A program made the position numbers and the translations under genes. This document shows positions 8,711 through 17,208 of a stretch of 64,000 bases of DNA, piece by piece. The stretch's first letter is position 1. Each line of letters begins with the position of its first letter. This DNA is from Pelagicoccus sp. SDUM812005 (GTDB lineage Bacteria; Verrucomicrobiota; Verrucomicrobiia; Opitutales; Opitutaceae), in NCBI RefSeq assembly GCF_031127875.1, contig NZ_JARXIA010000003.1:124001-188000 (forward strand). The letters are read 5' to 3'. The notes beneath the pieces were generated by a model that did no database searches, was not told the DNA's origin, and was given only the letters and a program-made list of their open reading frames with translations.

Positions 8711-9562
8711 TTACTTGCCTTGGGAGGGATCGGAGAGGACTCGGGTGACTTGCTCGTCGAAGAACTTCGCGGGGATGACGACCTTTCCGTCCGGACAGTC
8801 CAGGACGATGGAGGTGCGGGTGACTTCCAGGATTTCGCCTTTCTGTTCGCCGATGAGGACCAGGTCTCCGATTTGGCAGTGTTGGTTGAGGTGGCGGGCT
8901 CCCAGGGTATTGGCGACGAGGGTCTTGCCTCCGAGGGCGAAGGCGAAGGCGGCTCCGGCGAGCAGTATCCCGCTGGTAACTACAACGATGTTGGTAAGGA
9001 AGTGGACGTTGAGGCCGATTTGCTCGGCTCCGATGATGACGGTGGCGACGATGATGATGCCCTGTACGATGCGCGGGAGGGCGGAGGAGCGGGGGATGGC
9101 GGAACGGGCCGCGGCGCTGGTGATGGCGGAGCGGGCGGCGTTGCTGATGAGGTAGCCGGCCAGGATGATGAGCAGGCCGGTGACGAGGCTTGGCAGGAAG
9201 CTGACGATGTTATCGAGCCAAATGGAGAACATGCTCCAGCCGAGCAGGTTGGCGCTGGCGGCGACGAAGAAGACGATCACCGACCAGAACACGACGGCGC
9301 TGATGATGAGCGAGTAGGATTCGCGGATGCGCTGGCGTTGCTCGCCGTCGTCCTTGGCGACCTTGCGGAAGACGGTGTTGAGGCCGCTGACGAGTTTGCG
9401 GGTAAGCAGCCTGAGGACGAAGGCGAGGATCCAGCCCGAAAGGAGGAGGGCGATGGCTCCGAGCAGCTCAGGGGTGTGGTTGAGCAGTTGCTGCGAGAAT
9501 TCTTGGTAGGTTTGCTCGAGGGCGGCGCGCCAGTCGAAGGCGTTGTTGGTGCTTTCAGGCAT
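8711..9562 (-). CDS. Small-conductance mechanosensitive channel (MscS family)
   Basis: The 283-residue protein carries four hydrophobic segments (about 32-52, 85-108, 123-142, 163-180) and the pore helix region about 195-230, rich in Ala/Gly (GILLAGAAFAFALGGKTLVAN), as in TM3 of MscS. The following beta-domain includes GDLVLIGEQKGEILEVTRTSIVL, typical of MscS, but the C-terminal vestibule is short. It relieves turgor by opening at hypo-osmotic shock. It is first in the operon; the start ATG at 9562 follows a 167-bp gap. The TM positions are by eye. Confidence 0.88.
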   Translation of the reverse strand: MPESTNNAFDWRAALEQTYQEFSQQLLNHTPELLGAIALLLSGWILAFVLRLLTRKLVSGLNTVFRKVAKDDGEQRQRIRESYSLIISAVVFWSVIVFFVAASANLLGWSMFSIWLDNIVSFLPSLVTGLLIILAGYLISNAARSAITSAAARSAIPRSSALPRIVQGIIIVATVIIGAEQIGLNVHFLTNIVVVTSGILLAGAAFAFALGGKTLVANTLGARHLNQHCQIGDLVLIGEQKGEILEVTRTSIVLDCPDGKVVIPAKFFDEQVTRVLSDPSQGK

Positions 9563-9729
9563 GGGGGATGGGTGTTGGGCGGCCGCGATAGGGAGATCGC
9601 TGCTCGCCGTGGCTGTTTGTTTCGAAAGGCGGAACGGTCCGGATTGTTAGGAAAGCGTGGGTGGCTGGCTTTTCCCGGCGGTGGCTTGTTTCGTCGACTC
9701 CGATGAATACGGATAGCTCCGGTTGGAGG

Positions 9730-9999
9730 CTAGGGCAAGGCGCAGGGGACGGTTTTAGCCGAAAGAGGGGCTTGGGCGGGGCAGGCAAGCCACTTGAGCA
9801 TTTCCGGCCGGAAGATGAAGAAGGCGGCGCCGTGCAGGCAGAGGCCGGCCCAGAGGAAGTCGAGGCTCAGGTTCTCCTTCATAGAGAAGATGGCGAAGGG
9901 AACGAATACGGCCAGGAGGATGCACTCCTGCAGGATCGTGAGCTGGCCAAGGTTCATGACGCCGTGCCCGATGCGGTTGGCGGGGACTTTGCGGGAGGC
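9730..9999 (-). pseudogene. DUF486 (DMT-like) membrane protein remnant, N-terminus missing
   Basis: From 9987 downward the minus strand encodes VPANRIGHGVMNLGQLTILQ and then two hydrophobic segments ending AAFFIFRPEML, which match the second half of DUF486 proteins (small DMT-like membrane proteins, about 110 aa). The upstream half, normally two membrane helices, is not found in any frame before the neighbouring gene ends at 10062; that DNA encodes Arg/Pro-rich filler. An unrelated tail follows to the stop at 9730. I read this as a truncated remnant. An internal ATG (MNLGQL) could give a tiny protein, but this is less likely. The call depends on remembered family motifs. Confidence 0.6.
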
Positions 10000-10061
10000 C
10001 GCGAGCGGGTGGGCCTGGCGCGGGCGGAATCGCTTTTGTCTCGGAGAGTTGGGCGGCGATC

Positions 10062-10475
10062 TTAGCCGTTTGCCACGGACTTTTTGGCGAGGTGGAGGAT
10101 GAGTTTTCCGTCCATGTAGTATTCCACGTAGTTGCCGCTGGTGGTGACCCAGTCCGTGTATTCGTTGGGTGCTTTGCCTTGGTTGGCGGGGGAAATGAGC
10201 TCGAACTCGCCGTTGTGCCACTTGCGGTAGCCGGACTTGTTGCCGGAGGAGTTCTTGAGGGTGATGGCCTTTTCCTTGAAGTCGGGATTGAGCAGGAGGT
10301 AGATGCGGCCGTTTTCCTCGACCTTGACGTCCTTCACGATGTTGCTGTCGCGGGTGAGGGCGACGTAGGGGCCGAACTCCGTCTTCTCGGCGCTTTGGGC
10401 GAAGAGGTTGAGGGAGAGCGAGAGGGCAAAGAGGGCGAAGAGGTGGCGGATCGGAAGATTGCGTGTAGGTTTCAT
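10062..10475 (-). CDS. Exported small hypothetical protein
   Basis: This is a 137-residue protein with a clear signal peptide: basic MKPTRNLPIRH, a hydrophobic core LFALFALSLSLNLF, and cleavage expected after AQS. The mature part is beta-rich and charged (VKVEENGRIYLLLNPDF; NYVEYYMDGKLILHL), about 115 residues, with no cysteines. I do not recognise it. The ATG at 10475 was preferred to the longer open frame because it starts the signal peptide. It is single-gene, divergent from the GNAT-nitrilase fusion. Probably a periplasmic or surface protein. Confidence 0.65.
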   Translation of the reverse strand: MKPTRNLPIRHLFALFALSLSLNLFAQSAEKTEFGPYVALTRDSNIVKDVKVEENGRIYLLLNPDFKEKAITLKNSSGNKSGYRKWHNGEFELISPANQGKAPNEYTDWVTTSGNYVEYYMDGKLILHLAKKSVANG

Positions 10476-10540
10476 GGAAAGTTGAGTTGGCTGCTTGGGC
10501 TGGAAGGCGGTTAACGGCGGTACTTGTAGCTGCAAAGCTT

Positions 10541-10563
10541 AGATATTGCAAACGAGATATTGC
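10541..10563. promoter_or_regulatory. Direct repeat AGATATTGC x2 in a divergent promoter region
   Basis: AGATATTGC occurs at 10541-10549 and 10555-10563, 14 bp start to start, in the AT-rich gap between two divergent genes (start codons at 10475 and 10622). Tandem half-sites like this suit a regulator of either gene. Nothing in the window identifies the regulator. Confidence 0.3.
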
Positions 10564-10621
10564 GCTCGATTTATGAATTTTCGTAACTTATTTGTACCGA
10601 TAAATTTGATACATACGGACT

Positions 10622-12199
10622 ATGAACTCCAAGACTGACTCGATCGTCGTACGCAACTGGACGGTTGAGGATATCCCTGGGATTATCGCCTGCCACGAAG
10701 CGGCCTATCCTGACTATGCCCCGGAAGAGGTGTTTGACGAGCGCTTGCACGAGCTGCAGCTGACGGCGTTTCCGGAAGGCCAGTTCTTGGCGGAGGCGGA
10801 CGGCAAGGTAGTCGGCTACGCGACGTCCTTGATCGTGCAGTTGGACGATCTGGGAGAAAAGCACGTCTATACCTACTCGGAAATCACGGGGAGCTACACC
10901 TTCAGCACGCACGAGCCCAGCGGAGATACGCTGTATGGGGCGGACATCGCGGTGCATCCCGACTACCGCGGGCGGCGCATTGCCAGCATGTTGTACGTGA
11001 AGCGAAAGGAACTGCTGACCAAGTACAACCTGCGGCGCATGGTCGCCTACGGGCGGATTCCGCAATACGGGGAATTCGCGGGCCGCATGACTCCCGAGGA
11101 GTTCGTGGCGAAGGTCGAAAAGGGAGAGCTCAAGGACTATGCCCTGCTGGCCCACCTGCGAGCGGGCTACCGGGTGAAGCGGGTGTTGTTCGATTTCATG
11201 GCGGACGAGTCCAGCATGAACTACTCCACCTACCTGGAGATGCCGAATCCCAGCTTCGACCCGGCTCGGCGCATGATCGCGGCGGCGCCGCTGAAGCGTC
11301 CGGTGCGAAGCATTCGCGTGTGCGCGGCCCAGTGGGAGATGCGTCGCATCCATAGCTGGGAGGAGTTCGAGTCGACGGTGAAATTCTTCGTATCCACTGC
11401 CAGCAGCTACCACAGCCACTTTCTGGTGATGCCGGAGCTTTTTACGGCCCAGCTCTTTTGCCTGATGCCGCAGGACTGGGAGCCGAAGGTTGCCATCCGG
11501 GAGCTGGCCAAGATGAAGGATCGCTACCTGGAGATGATGACGGGGCTGGCCAAGAAGAATGGCTTGTACATCGTAGGCGGCTCCATCCCGGTGGAAGGCG
11601 AAGACGGTTCGCTCAAGAACGTCGGCTTCCTTTTCGGTCCGGACGGGCAGGTCGACTTCCAGGAGAAGCTGCACATCACGCCTACGGATTTCAATGAATG
11701 GGGCATGACGCCGGGGGACCGTCTCAAGATATTCGATACGTCGATGGCTCGGGTGGCGATCCAGCTTTCCTACGACGTGGAGTTTCCGGAGGCGTCCCGC
11801 TTGTTGGCCCTAGCCGGAGCGGAGGTGATTTTCGTTCCCTACAGCACGGACGAGAAGAAGGCCTACAATCGAGTGCGGTTTTGCGCTCAGGCGCGGGCGA
11901 CCGAGAACTACGTTTACGTGGTGATGGCGGGCAACGTCGGGAACTTGCCGACCTACGAGAACTACTTGATCAATTACGGGCAGGCCGCGGTGTTTACTCC
12001 GAGCGACTTTGCCTTTCCGGTAAATGCGATTGCCGGCGAGGCGGACCCGAACGCGGAGACGGTGGTGATCTGTGATTTGGATTTGAATACGTTGGCGATG
12101 CAGCGGGATGTGGGCACGGTGAGGCCGCTGGGGGCGCGGCGAAGCGACCTGTATCGATTGAAGCCGCACAAGTCGATCAAGCGGGTTCGCTTCTCCTAG
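10622..12199 (+). CDS. GNAT acetyltransferase-nitrilase fusion with catalytic Cys replaced by Ser
   Basis: Residues 1-200 form a GNAT N-acetyltransferase (acetyl-CoA site around IAVHPDYRGRRIASMLY). Residues 235-500 form a carbon-nitrogen hydrolase. The nitrilase triad is expected as Glu-Lys-Cys; I see Glu272 (MPELFTA), Lys349 (EKLHITP) and, 34 residues on, Ser383 in QLSYDVEFPE where the family has Cys. The codon is TCC, so this is not a reading error on my side. The fusion itself is a known bifunctional architecture. The Ser suggests a lost or altered amidase activity, perhaps a binding role. Start ATG 10622. It stands alone on this strand. Confidence 0.9.
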   Translation: MNSKTDSIVVRNWTVEDIPGIIACHEAAYPDYAPEEVFDERLHELQLTAFPEGQFLAEADGKVVGYATSLIVQLDDLGEKHVYTYSEITGSYTFSTHEPSGDTLYGADIAVHPDYRGRRIASMLYVKRKELLTKYNLRRMVAYGRIPQYGEFAGRMTPEEFVAKVEKGELKDYALLAHLRAGYRVKRVLFDFMADESSMNYSTYLEMPNPSFDPARRMIAAAPLKRPVRSIRVCAAQWEMRRIHSWEEFESTVKFFVSTASSYHSHFLVMPELFTAQLFCLMPQDWEPKVAIRELAKMKDRYLEMMTGLAKKNGLYIVGGSIPVEGEDGSLKNVGFLFGPDGQVDFQEKLHITPTDFNEWGMTPGDRLKIFDTSMARVAIQLSYDVEFPEASRLLALAGAEVIFVPYSTDEKKAYNRVRFCAQARATENYVYVVMAGNVGNLPTYENYLINYGQAAVFTPSDFAFPVNAIAGEADPNAETVVICDLDLNTLAMQRDVGTVRPLGARRSDLYRLKPHKSIKRVRFS

Positions 12200-12292
12200 G
12201 AATCTTTCCAGCTCGTCGCCGAATGCGGAGGAAATCCGCGTCGGCAAGTCTTCAAGGGTGGGGCCCGAACCGCCGACGGAATCTGATAATCT

Positions 12293-12317
12293 CGCAAAAG
12301 TCTTAGGAGCTTTTGCG
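12293..12317 (+). terminator. Inverted repeat after the GNAT-nitrilase gene
   Basis: CGCAAAAG at 12293-12300 pairs perfectly with CTTTTGCG at 12310-12317 around a 9-nt loop, 94 bp after the stop codon. No T-run follows, so it could be a weak or Rho-assisted terminator or a binding site. Confidence 0.35.
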
Positions 12318-12437
12318 GGGGGCTCTCTTAAAGTTTGGACCGACTTTAAGCATTACGGGTTGACCTCTTTGTCTCTGTCTCCTCTTTGGGAAAATCACAG
12401 TACGGATTAATTTCATTAGACAAAAAGGTCTCAAAGT

Positions 12438-13277
<840 letters not shown>

Positions 13278-13473
13278 AGTTTAGATCCGTAACGAGGATG
13301 GCGTCCCAATGGCGAGGGGACTTCGAGCTCCCGCTATCGTTGGCTGTCGATTCGTCGCGCGCGTTCCCTCCGCGCTGCGACCGCAAAGGGTAAGGATTGA
13401 CACGTTATAAAGGAAAATCCGTCCACGGGCGAGGTGCGGCTAGAGCGTTTTTCGTTTTGTGTGATGAGGGAAA

Positions 13474-13500
13474 CGCGGCGTGCCCGGCGGTCCCGCCCTA
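13474..13500 (-). repeat. GC-rich REP-like element (copy 1)
   Basis: On the minus strand this reads TAGGGCGGGACCGCC followed by GGGCACGCCGCG, inside a 253-bp gene-free gap. GGCGG-GA-CCGCC is a short palindrome. A similar element opens with TAGGGACG at 22843. Both lie between genes, as REP-type repeats do. The rest of the gap shows no gene. Confidence 0.35.
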
Positions 13501-13530
13501 CCTTATGCGAATGATCAAACGAAAAATGCT

Positions 13531-14736
13531 TTAGGGGCTGGGAGTGGCTTGCAGGCGGGCTAGGTAGGTTTTTGCCTCGGCGGGGATGGTTTGGGTTATC
13601 GTTTCGTCGATCCCGAGGGCGAGCGCGCGAGTAACGGCTCCCGCCTCTGGCGGCTCGGACCAGAAGCGAGCGGTGAGTTGGTAGCCGATCGTCTCGGCGC
13701 TGCTCGCAAATTGTATACGCAAGGCGGATACGTCGCCGTCGTTTAGGAATTCGAAGCTTGCGTCGGGTTGCTCGTGGCGATCGTTCGGGTTGGTCAGGGC
13801 GAGGTATTCGAGCGCGTTGGCGAAACCGTCGAAGTCTGGATCCGCTTGGGGAAGCAAATCCTCGCCGGCGAGTCCAGCGTTGGCTAGGAAGTCTTCCAGG
13901 GAGAGCACGACCTGTACGGCGACGGGATCGGAGCTGGCAAGTCCGGCGCGGTTGCTCACTTCGACGAGGTAGCTGCCGGAGTCGGCGAGGCTTACTTGGG
14001 GAATCTGCAGCAGTGGGCTGGTTTGCCCTGCGAGGAGATCCCCGTCCTTTTTCCACTGGTAGGAGAGTTCCTGGCCAGTTGCTTGCACGGCAAGCATCAG
14101 CGGCGAGCCGGTTCCGAGGCGAGCGGCTTGGGGGCCGCTGAGGATGTTAGGGGCCTCGAGCTGGGGGGCGGCTTGGATGGTTTCGATGGCGGCTCGGAAT
14201 TCGGAGATTGGGTGGGTGGTGTCACCGTATCCAAGGCGCGAGTACGCGAGCTCCCATTGTTGGTGGCTAGGAGAATTTGCGACGCCGTTGATGATGGCGA
14301 AGATCGGTTGGCCGCTCGGTTGGAAGCGTCGAGCGAGGTTGGCGTCGAAGTCGTTCAGCACGAGCTGCATGCCATAGCGGTTGATGAATTGCTGGGTCAG
14401 GCTTGGAGAGGCGTCCTCGAGGTTGATGCCCACGTGCATTACGGGGACTCCGTTTTGGTTGCCGCCGCGAGATTTGTAGTATCCCACGATTCCCGTTTCG
14501 ATCTGTTCGGCGGCGGCTTGGCAGAAGGGGCACCAGTAGGCGAACCACTCGAGAAAGACGATTTTTCCTTCGAAGTCGCTTAAGCTGACCGGTTGGTTGG
14601 TCGCTCGGTCGACGAGGCTGAAGTCTTCCACGATATCGCCGAGGCTGTACCGTTGAGCGGATACAGCGGGGGCTAAACTGCAGGCGATGAGAGCGAACAG
14701 GGCGAGGTGACTGGGGCTGGGGCGTGGACGCTTCAT
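13531..14736 (-). CDS. Exported TlpA-like thioredoxin with Ig-like domain
   Basis: The protein has a signal peptide (MKRPRP then LALFALIACSLAPAVSA), a peroxiredoxin/TlpA-type thioredoxin fold with the redox motif W68-CPFC (Cys69, Cys72), and, at about 195-280, an Ig-like domain of the type common in Verrucomicrobiota (YQWKKDGDLLAGQ, ADSGSYLVEVSN). At about 300-325, DPDFDGFANALEYLALTNP is a Ca2+-loop/anchor motif also common in this phylum. Start ATG 14736 lies 2 bp after the DUF3570 stop codon. Thioredoxin-DUF4266-DUF3570 sets are known; here the thioredoxin is enlarged. It acts outside the cytoplasm. Confidence 0.85.
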   Translation of the reverse strand: MKRPRPSPSHLALFALIACSLAPAVSAQRYSLGDIVEDFSLVDRATNQPVSLSDFEGKIVFLEWFAYWCPFCQAAAEQIETGIVGYYKSRGGNQNGVPVMHVGINLEDASPSLTQQFINRYGMQLVLNDFDANLARRFQPSGQPIFAIINGVANSPSHQQWELAYSRLGYGDTTHPISEFRAAIETIQAAPQLEAPNILSGPQAARLGTGSPLMLAVQATGQELSYQWKKDGDLLAGQTSPLLQIPQVSLADSGSYLVEVSNRAGLASSDPVAVQVVLSLEDFLANAGLAGEDLLPQADPDFDGFANALEYLALTNPNDRHEQPDASFEFLNDGDVSALRIQFASSAETIGYQLTARFWSEPPEAGAVTRALALGIDETITQTIPAEAKTYLARLQATPSP

Positions 14737-14738
14737 GC

Positions 14739-15848
14739 CTAGAATCGTTTTGCGAGGGCGAGCTGCAGGTTGAGCCAATCGGTGTCGCGGTAGAGGTTGC
14801 GGAAGAAGTCGACGTTGACGTTGTTTTCCTGGAAGTCTGAGTGGGAGTGGGTGAAGGCTAGCTTGGCGGACCAGTTTTGGCCGGTGTAGCGCAGTCCCAG
14901 GGCGAGTGAATCGTTGTCCAGCTCCGGGGCGGCGGTGGTGAAGAGCAGAGCGTTTTCTATCTCGCCGGTATCGGCGTAGCGTCGGGCTTGCAGGTAGAGG
15001 GCAAGAGGATCGCTGATTTGGTATTCGAGCGAAGTATCGAAGAAGTAGGCGTCGAACTGCGGCTTTTCGGTGGCGACTCCCAGCTTGTTTCGCCAGACGA
15101 AGCGATCCCCGAGGGCGGTATTGAAGGCGAGCTCTGCGGAGTAGCGGACTTCGCGGGCGCTGGTCTCGGTGGCGGTGAGAGCCATGCGGGCCCGCATGCG
15201 TTTGTTGAGGACGTTTTCGGTGACGAGGCTGAGGGAGGTGCTGGCGAGCACGAGTTCTCCGCGTCGAATACCGTCGAAATCGATTTCGTAGCCGGGAGAA
15301 ACGTTGTCCTGTATTCGAGAAACGGTTACGGTTGCGATTCCGTTGGCGGGAAGGTATTCCCATTTAAGCCCGGCGCTAAGGCTGCTCGCGGATACTTGAG
15401 CATCGTGGTAGAGCTCGTATCCAGGAATGCCTTCGAGAGGCGAGAAGTGTTGGTCGAAGTAGGTGTCCAGCCAAAGGGCTCGGTAGTTGGAGAAACCGTC
15501 GCGGTAGCCGAGCCCGATCTTGAGGGTGAGGTTGTCTTCGAGCTGCTTGCTGGCGTTGAGGTTAAGGGAGTGGGCGCTTTCCTCGATGCGGACCGCTTGG
15601 CCGAGGAGGTCGAAGGACACGGGTTGGAAATCGAGCTCGTAGTCGCTACGGGAGATAGTGGTATCCAGATACCAACTTCCGGCGCTTTGCTCGGCGCGAA
15701 GGGTGAGGAGCGAAAGGGTGAACAGGTCGCTGTCCAGTACCTCGAGCGAGGATTCCAGCGAGTCCAAGGCGGGGGCGGCAGGAGCGAGGAAGCAGCAGAT
15801 GCCAGCGAGAAAGGCGCCTGCGGCGGCGGTTGGTTGGGGAGCGTGCAT
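14739..15848 (-). CDS. DUF3570 outer-membrane beta-barrel protein
   Basis: DUF3570 proteins are exported beta-barrels. After a signal peptide (AAAGAFLAGICCFLAPAAPA), the 369 residues alternate hydrophobic/polar strands (for example NLTLKIGLGYRDGFSNYRALWLDTYFD) and end in aromatic LQLALAKRF, the classic outer-membrane signal. The ATG at 15848 overlaps the stop codon of the DUF4266 gene as TAATG; an ATG at 15857 is the alternative. The longer frame to 16067 is shadow. Function is unknown. The family recurs with DUF4266 lipoproteins, thioredoxins and, in many genomes, ApbE flavin transferases; no apbE is seen here. Confidence 0.85.
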   Translation of the reverse strand: MHAPQPTAAAGAFLAGICCFLAPAAPALDSLESSLEVLDSDLFTLSLLTLRAEQSAGSWYLDTTISRSDYELDFQPVSFDLLGQAVRIEESAHSLNLNASKQLEDNLTLKIGLGYRDGFSNYRALWLDTYFDQHFSPLEGIPGYELYHDAQVSASSLSAGLKWEYLPANGIATVTVSRIQDNVSPGYEIDFDGIRRGELVLASTSLSLVTENVLNKRMRARMALTATETSAREVRYSAELAFNTALGDRFVWRNKLGVATEKPQFDAYFFDTSLEYQISDPLALYLQARRYADTGEIENALLFTTAAPELDNDSLALGLRYTGQNWSAKLAFTHSHSDFQENNVNVDFFRNLYRDTDWLNLQLALAKRF

Positions 15849-16078
15849 TAGCGGCATGCGGAGCAGCCGGAGGCCTGGGCGCCGCCGGAGGTTTGGGAGC
15901 CGGGCTCGATTTGGGCGGTAAGGCTCGGGGTGGCAGTTTCGACCAAGGAATCGGAAAAGGTCATTCCCGGCTTGGAGAGGTGTTGCTGCTGGTAGGCGGG
16001 GACCGATTGGCAGCCGGCGAGGAGGGCGCAGGCGGCGAGCGGGCCGAGGTAGCGTAAGCGTGGCCAAAGGGATCGCAT
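15848..16078 (-). CDS. DUF4266 lipoprotein
   Basis: This is a 76-residue lipoprotein with signal sequence and lipobox LLAGC (Cys23). The VPAYQQQHLSKPGMTF stretch is the DUF4266 signature, and it ends in a Gly/Ser stretch with two Cys (GCSACR), matching the Cys-rich tails of the family. It is first gene of the DUF4266-DUF3570-thioredoxin operon and overlaps the next start by one base. Probably anchored in a membrane facing the periplasm. The role is unknown; tail cysteines could bind metal or serve the thioredoxin (inference). Confidence 0.88.
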   Translation of the reverse strand: MRSLWPRLRYLGPLAACALLAGCQSVPAYQQQHLSKPGMTFSDSLVETATPSLTAQIEPGSQTSGGAQASGCSACR

Positions 16079-16152
16079 ACGGCTAGGAGCGCCGCGAGGC
16101 GGCGTTTATTCCCGAAAAAGTTGAAGTTCCCCGGGGAAGTGGGCCGAAGGGC

Positions 16153-17139
16153 CTACTCGGCGGTTTCCTGCTCGGCCAGTTCAATGAGGAGTTCGGCGTA
16201 GAGGCGGGGCGAGTGATCTACGAAATAGGCGGAGGGAATTGCGGAGAAGTCCTTGCGCATCCAGTGTTCGGAGACGAGGCGCTTGAGGAATTCGCTATGT
16301 CCTTTGGCCCGTTCCGTCCAGGTTTCGAGCCCCGCAGGGTCGATGATGAGACTTCGTTCGGCGGTCAGGAAATAGGTGGATCCGATGTGTTCGTAGAAAG
16401 GGGGAGAGGGGAGTCGGGGCACGAGGTCGTTGTTGTTGACGATCCGAAAGAGCGGGAGGCTGGCTTGGCAGTGCCCGGCCAACTGGCGGCCGACGGTGCG
16501 TGGGGCCCCGAAGGTGTAGACGGCGTTGACGAGATCCGGATGCTCGATGGCGAACAAGGTGGCCAGGGCGCCGCCCATGCTGTGTCCGGTAATCCAAACC
16601 CGTTTGCCTGGATTTTCCTGGAGCCGTTCGTCGATCGACTGGCGAAGGTCGGAGCTTACCTGGGCGAGCGCTTCCACGAATCCGGAATGGGCGGTCCCGT
16701 GTTCGGTGAAGCTGGTTTGGTTGAACTTGGCGTCGGTCAGGTAGTCGGTCTGGTCGCCGGTCTCGGTGCCGCGGAAGGCGATTATGAGGTTGCCCTCGTT
16801 TTCCGCGAGGAAGGCGTAGGTTCCCAGTTGGTCGAAGGTTTGGCTATCGGAGAAGCCGGCTTCGGCTAGGCGTTCTTGGATGAAAGCGTCCTCTTTGACG
16901 TAGATGAGCAGGCTGCATTGGGCCAGTTGGGCGGCGATGGAGAGGGAGAACGCATCGGGCTCGGGAGTGTCGACCTGGCCGCAGGAGGCGAAGTAGGGGA
17001 AGCTGGTGTTAGGGGCGAAGAGGGCGGCGTGGGAGAGGTCCTGGGCCTTGGCTTTGAGGACGAGAGCGGCGAGAAGCGCGCAGAGCGCAAGGATCCGGGG
17101 AATGCGACGGGAACGAAAGGAGGCGAAGCAGGCGGGCAC
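16153..17139 (-). CDS. Secreted class 3 lipase
   Basis: This alpha/beta hydrolase has the class 3 lipase pattern: IIAFRGTE near the oxyanion hole, the nucleophile elbow GHSMGGA, YTFGAPR, then NNNDLVPRLP with the acid residue and a His near EHIGS. There is a hydrophobic signal sequence (ILALCALLAALVLKAKA). No ATG precedes it; the frame stays open far upstream, so I chose the GTG at 17139, with TTG at 17166 as alternative. Start confidence is therefore low. It is divergent from the adenylate-forming-like gene at 17209. It likely hydrolyses acylglycerols outside the cell. Confidence 0.85.
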   Translation of the reverse strand: MPACFASFRSRRIPRILALCALLAALVLKAKAQDLSHAALFAPNTSFPYFASCGQVDTPEPDAFSLSIAAQLAQCSLLIYVKEDAFIQERLAEAGFSDSQTFDQLGTYAFLAENEGNLIIAFRGTETGDQTDYLTDAKFNQTSFTEHGTAHSGFVEALAQVSSDLRQSIDERLQENPGKRVWITGHSMGGALATLFAIEHPDLVNAVYTFGAPRTVGRQLAGHCQASLPLFRIVNNNDLVPRLPSPPFYEHIGSTYFLTAERSLIIDPAGLETWTERAKGHSEFLKRLVSEHWMRKDFSAIPSAYFVDHSPRLYAELLIELAEQETAE

Positions 17140-17208
17140 GGGAGGAGGAGGGGGAATAAATTTCAAGCTGGCGCATCTATTGCAGGGAAACGTGCGAATT
17201 AGAGACCG

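Noticed and set aside
7886-9706. 606-codon plus-strand open frame
   Set aside because: Antisense to the MgtE-N/CBS and MscS genes; Gly/Asp/Glu filler without motifs.
9563-9729. Mg2+ riboswitch before the MscS-MgtE operon
   Set aside because: The 167-bp gap shows no M-box-like helix set; mgtE is third in the operon.
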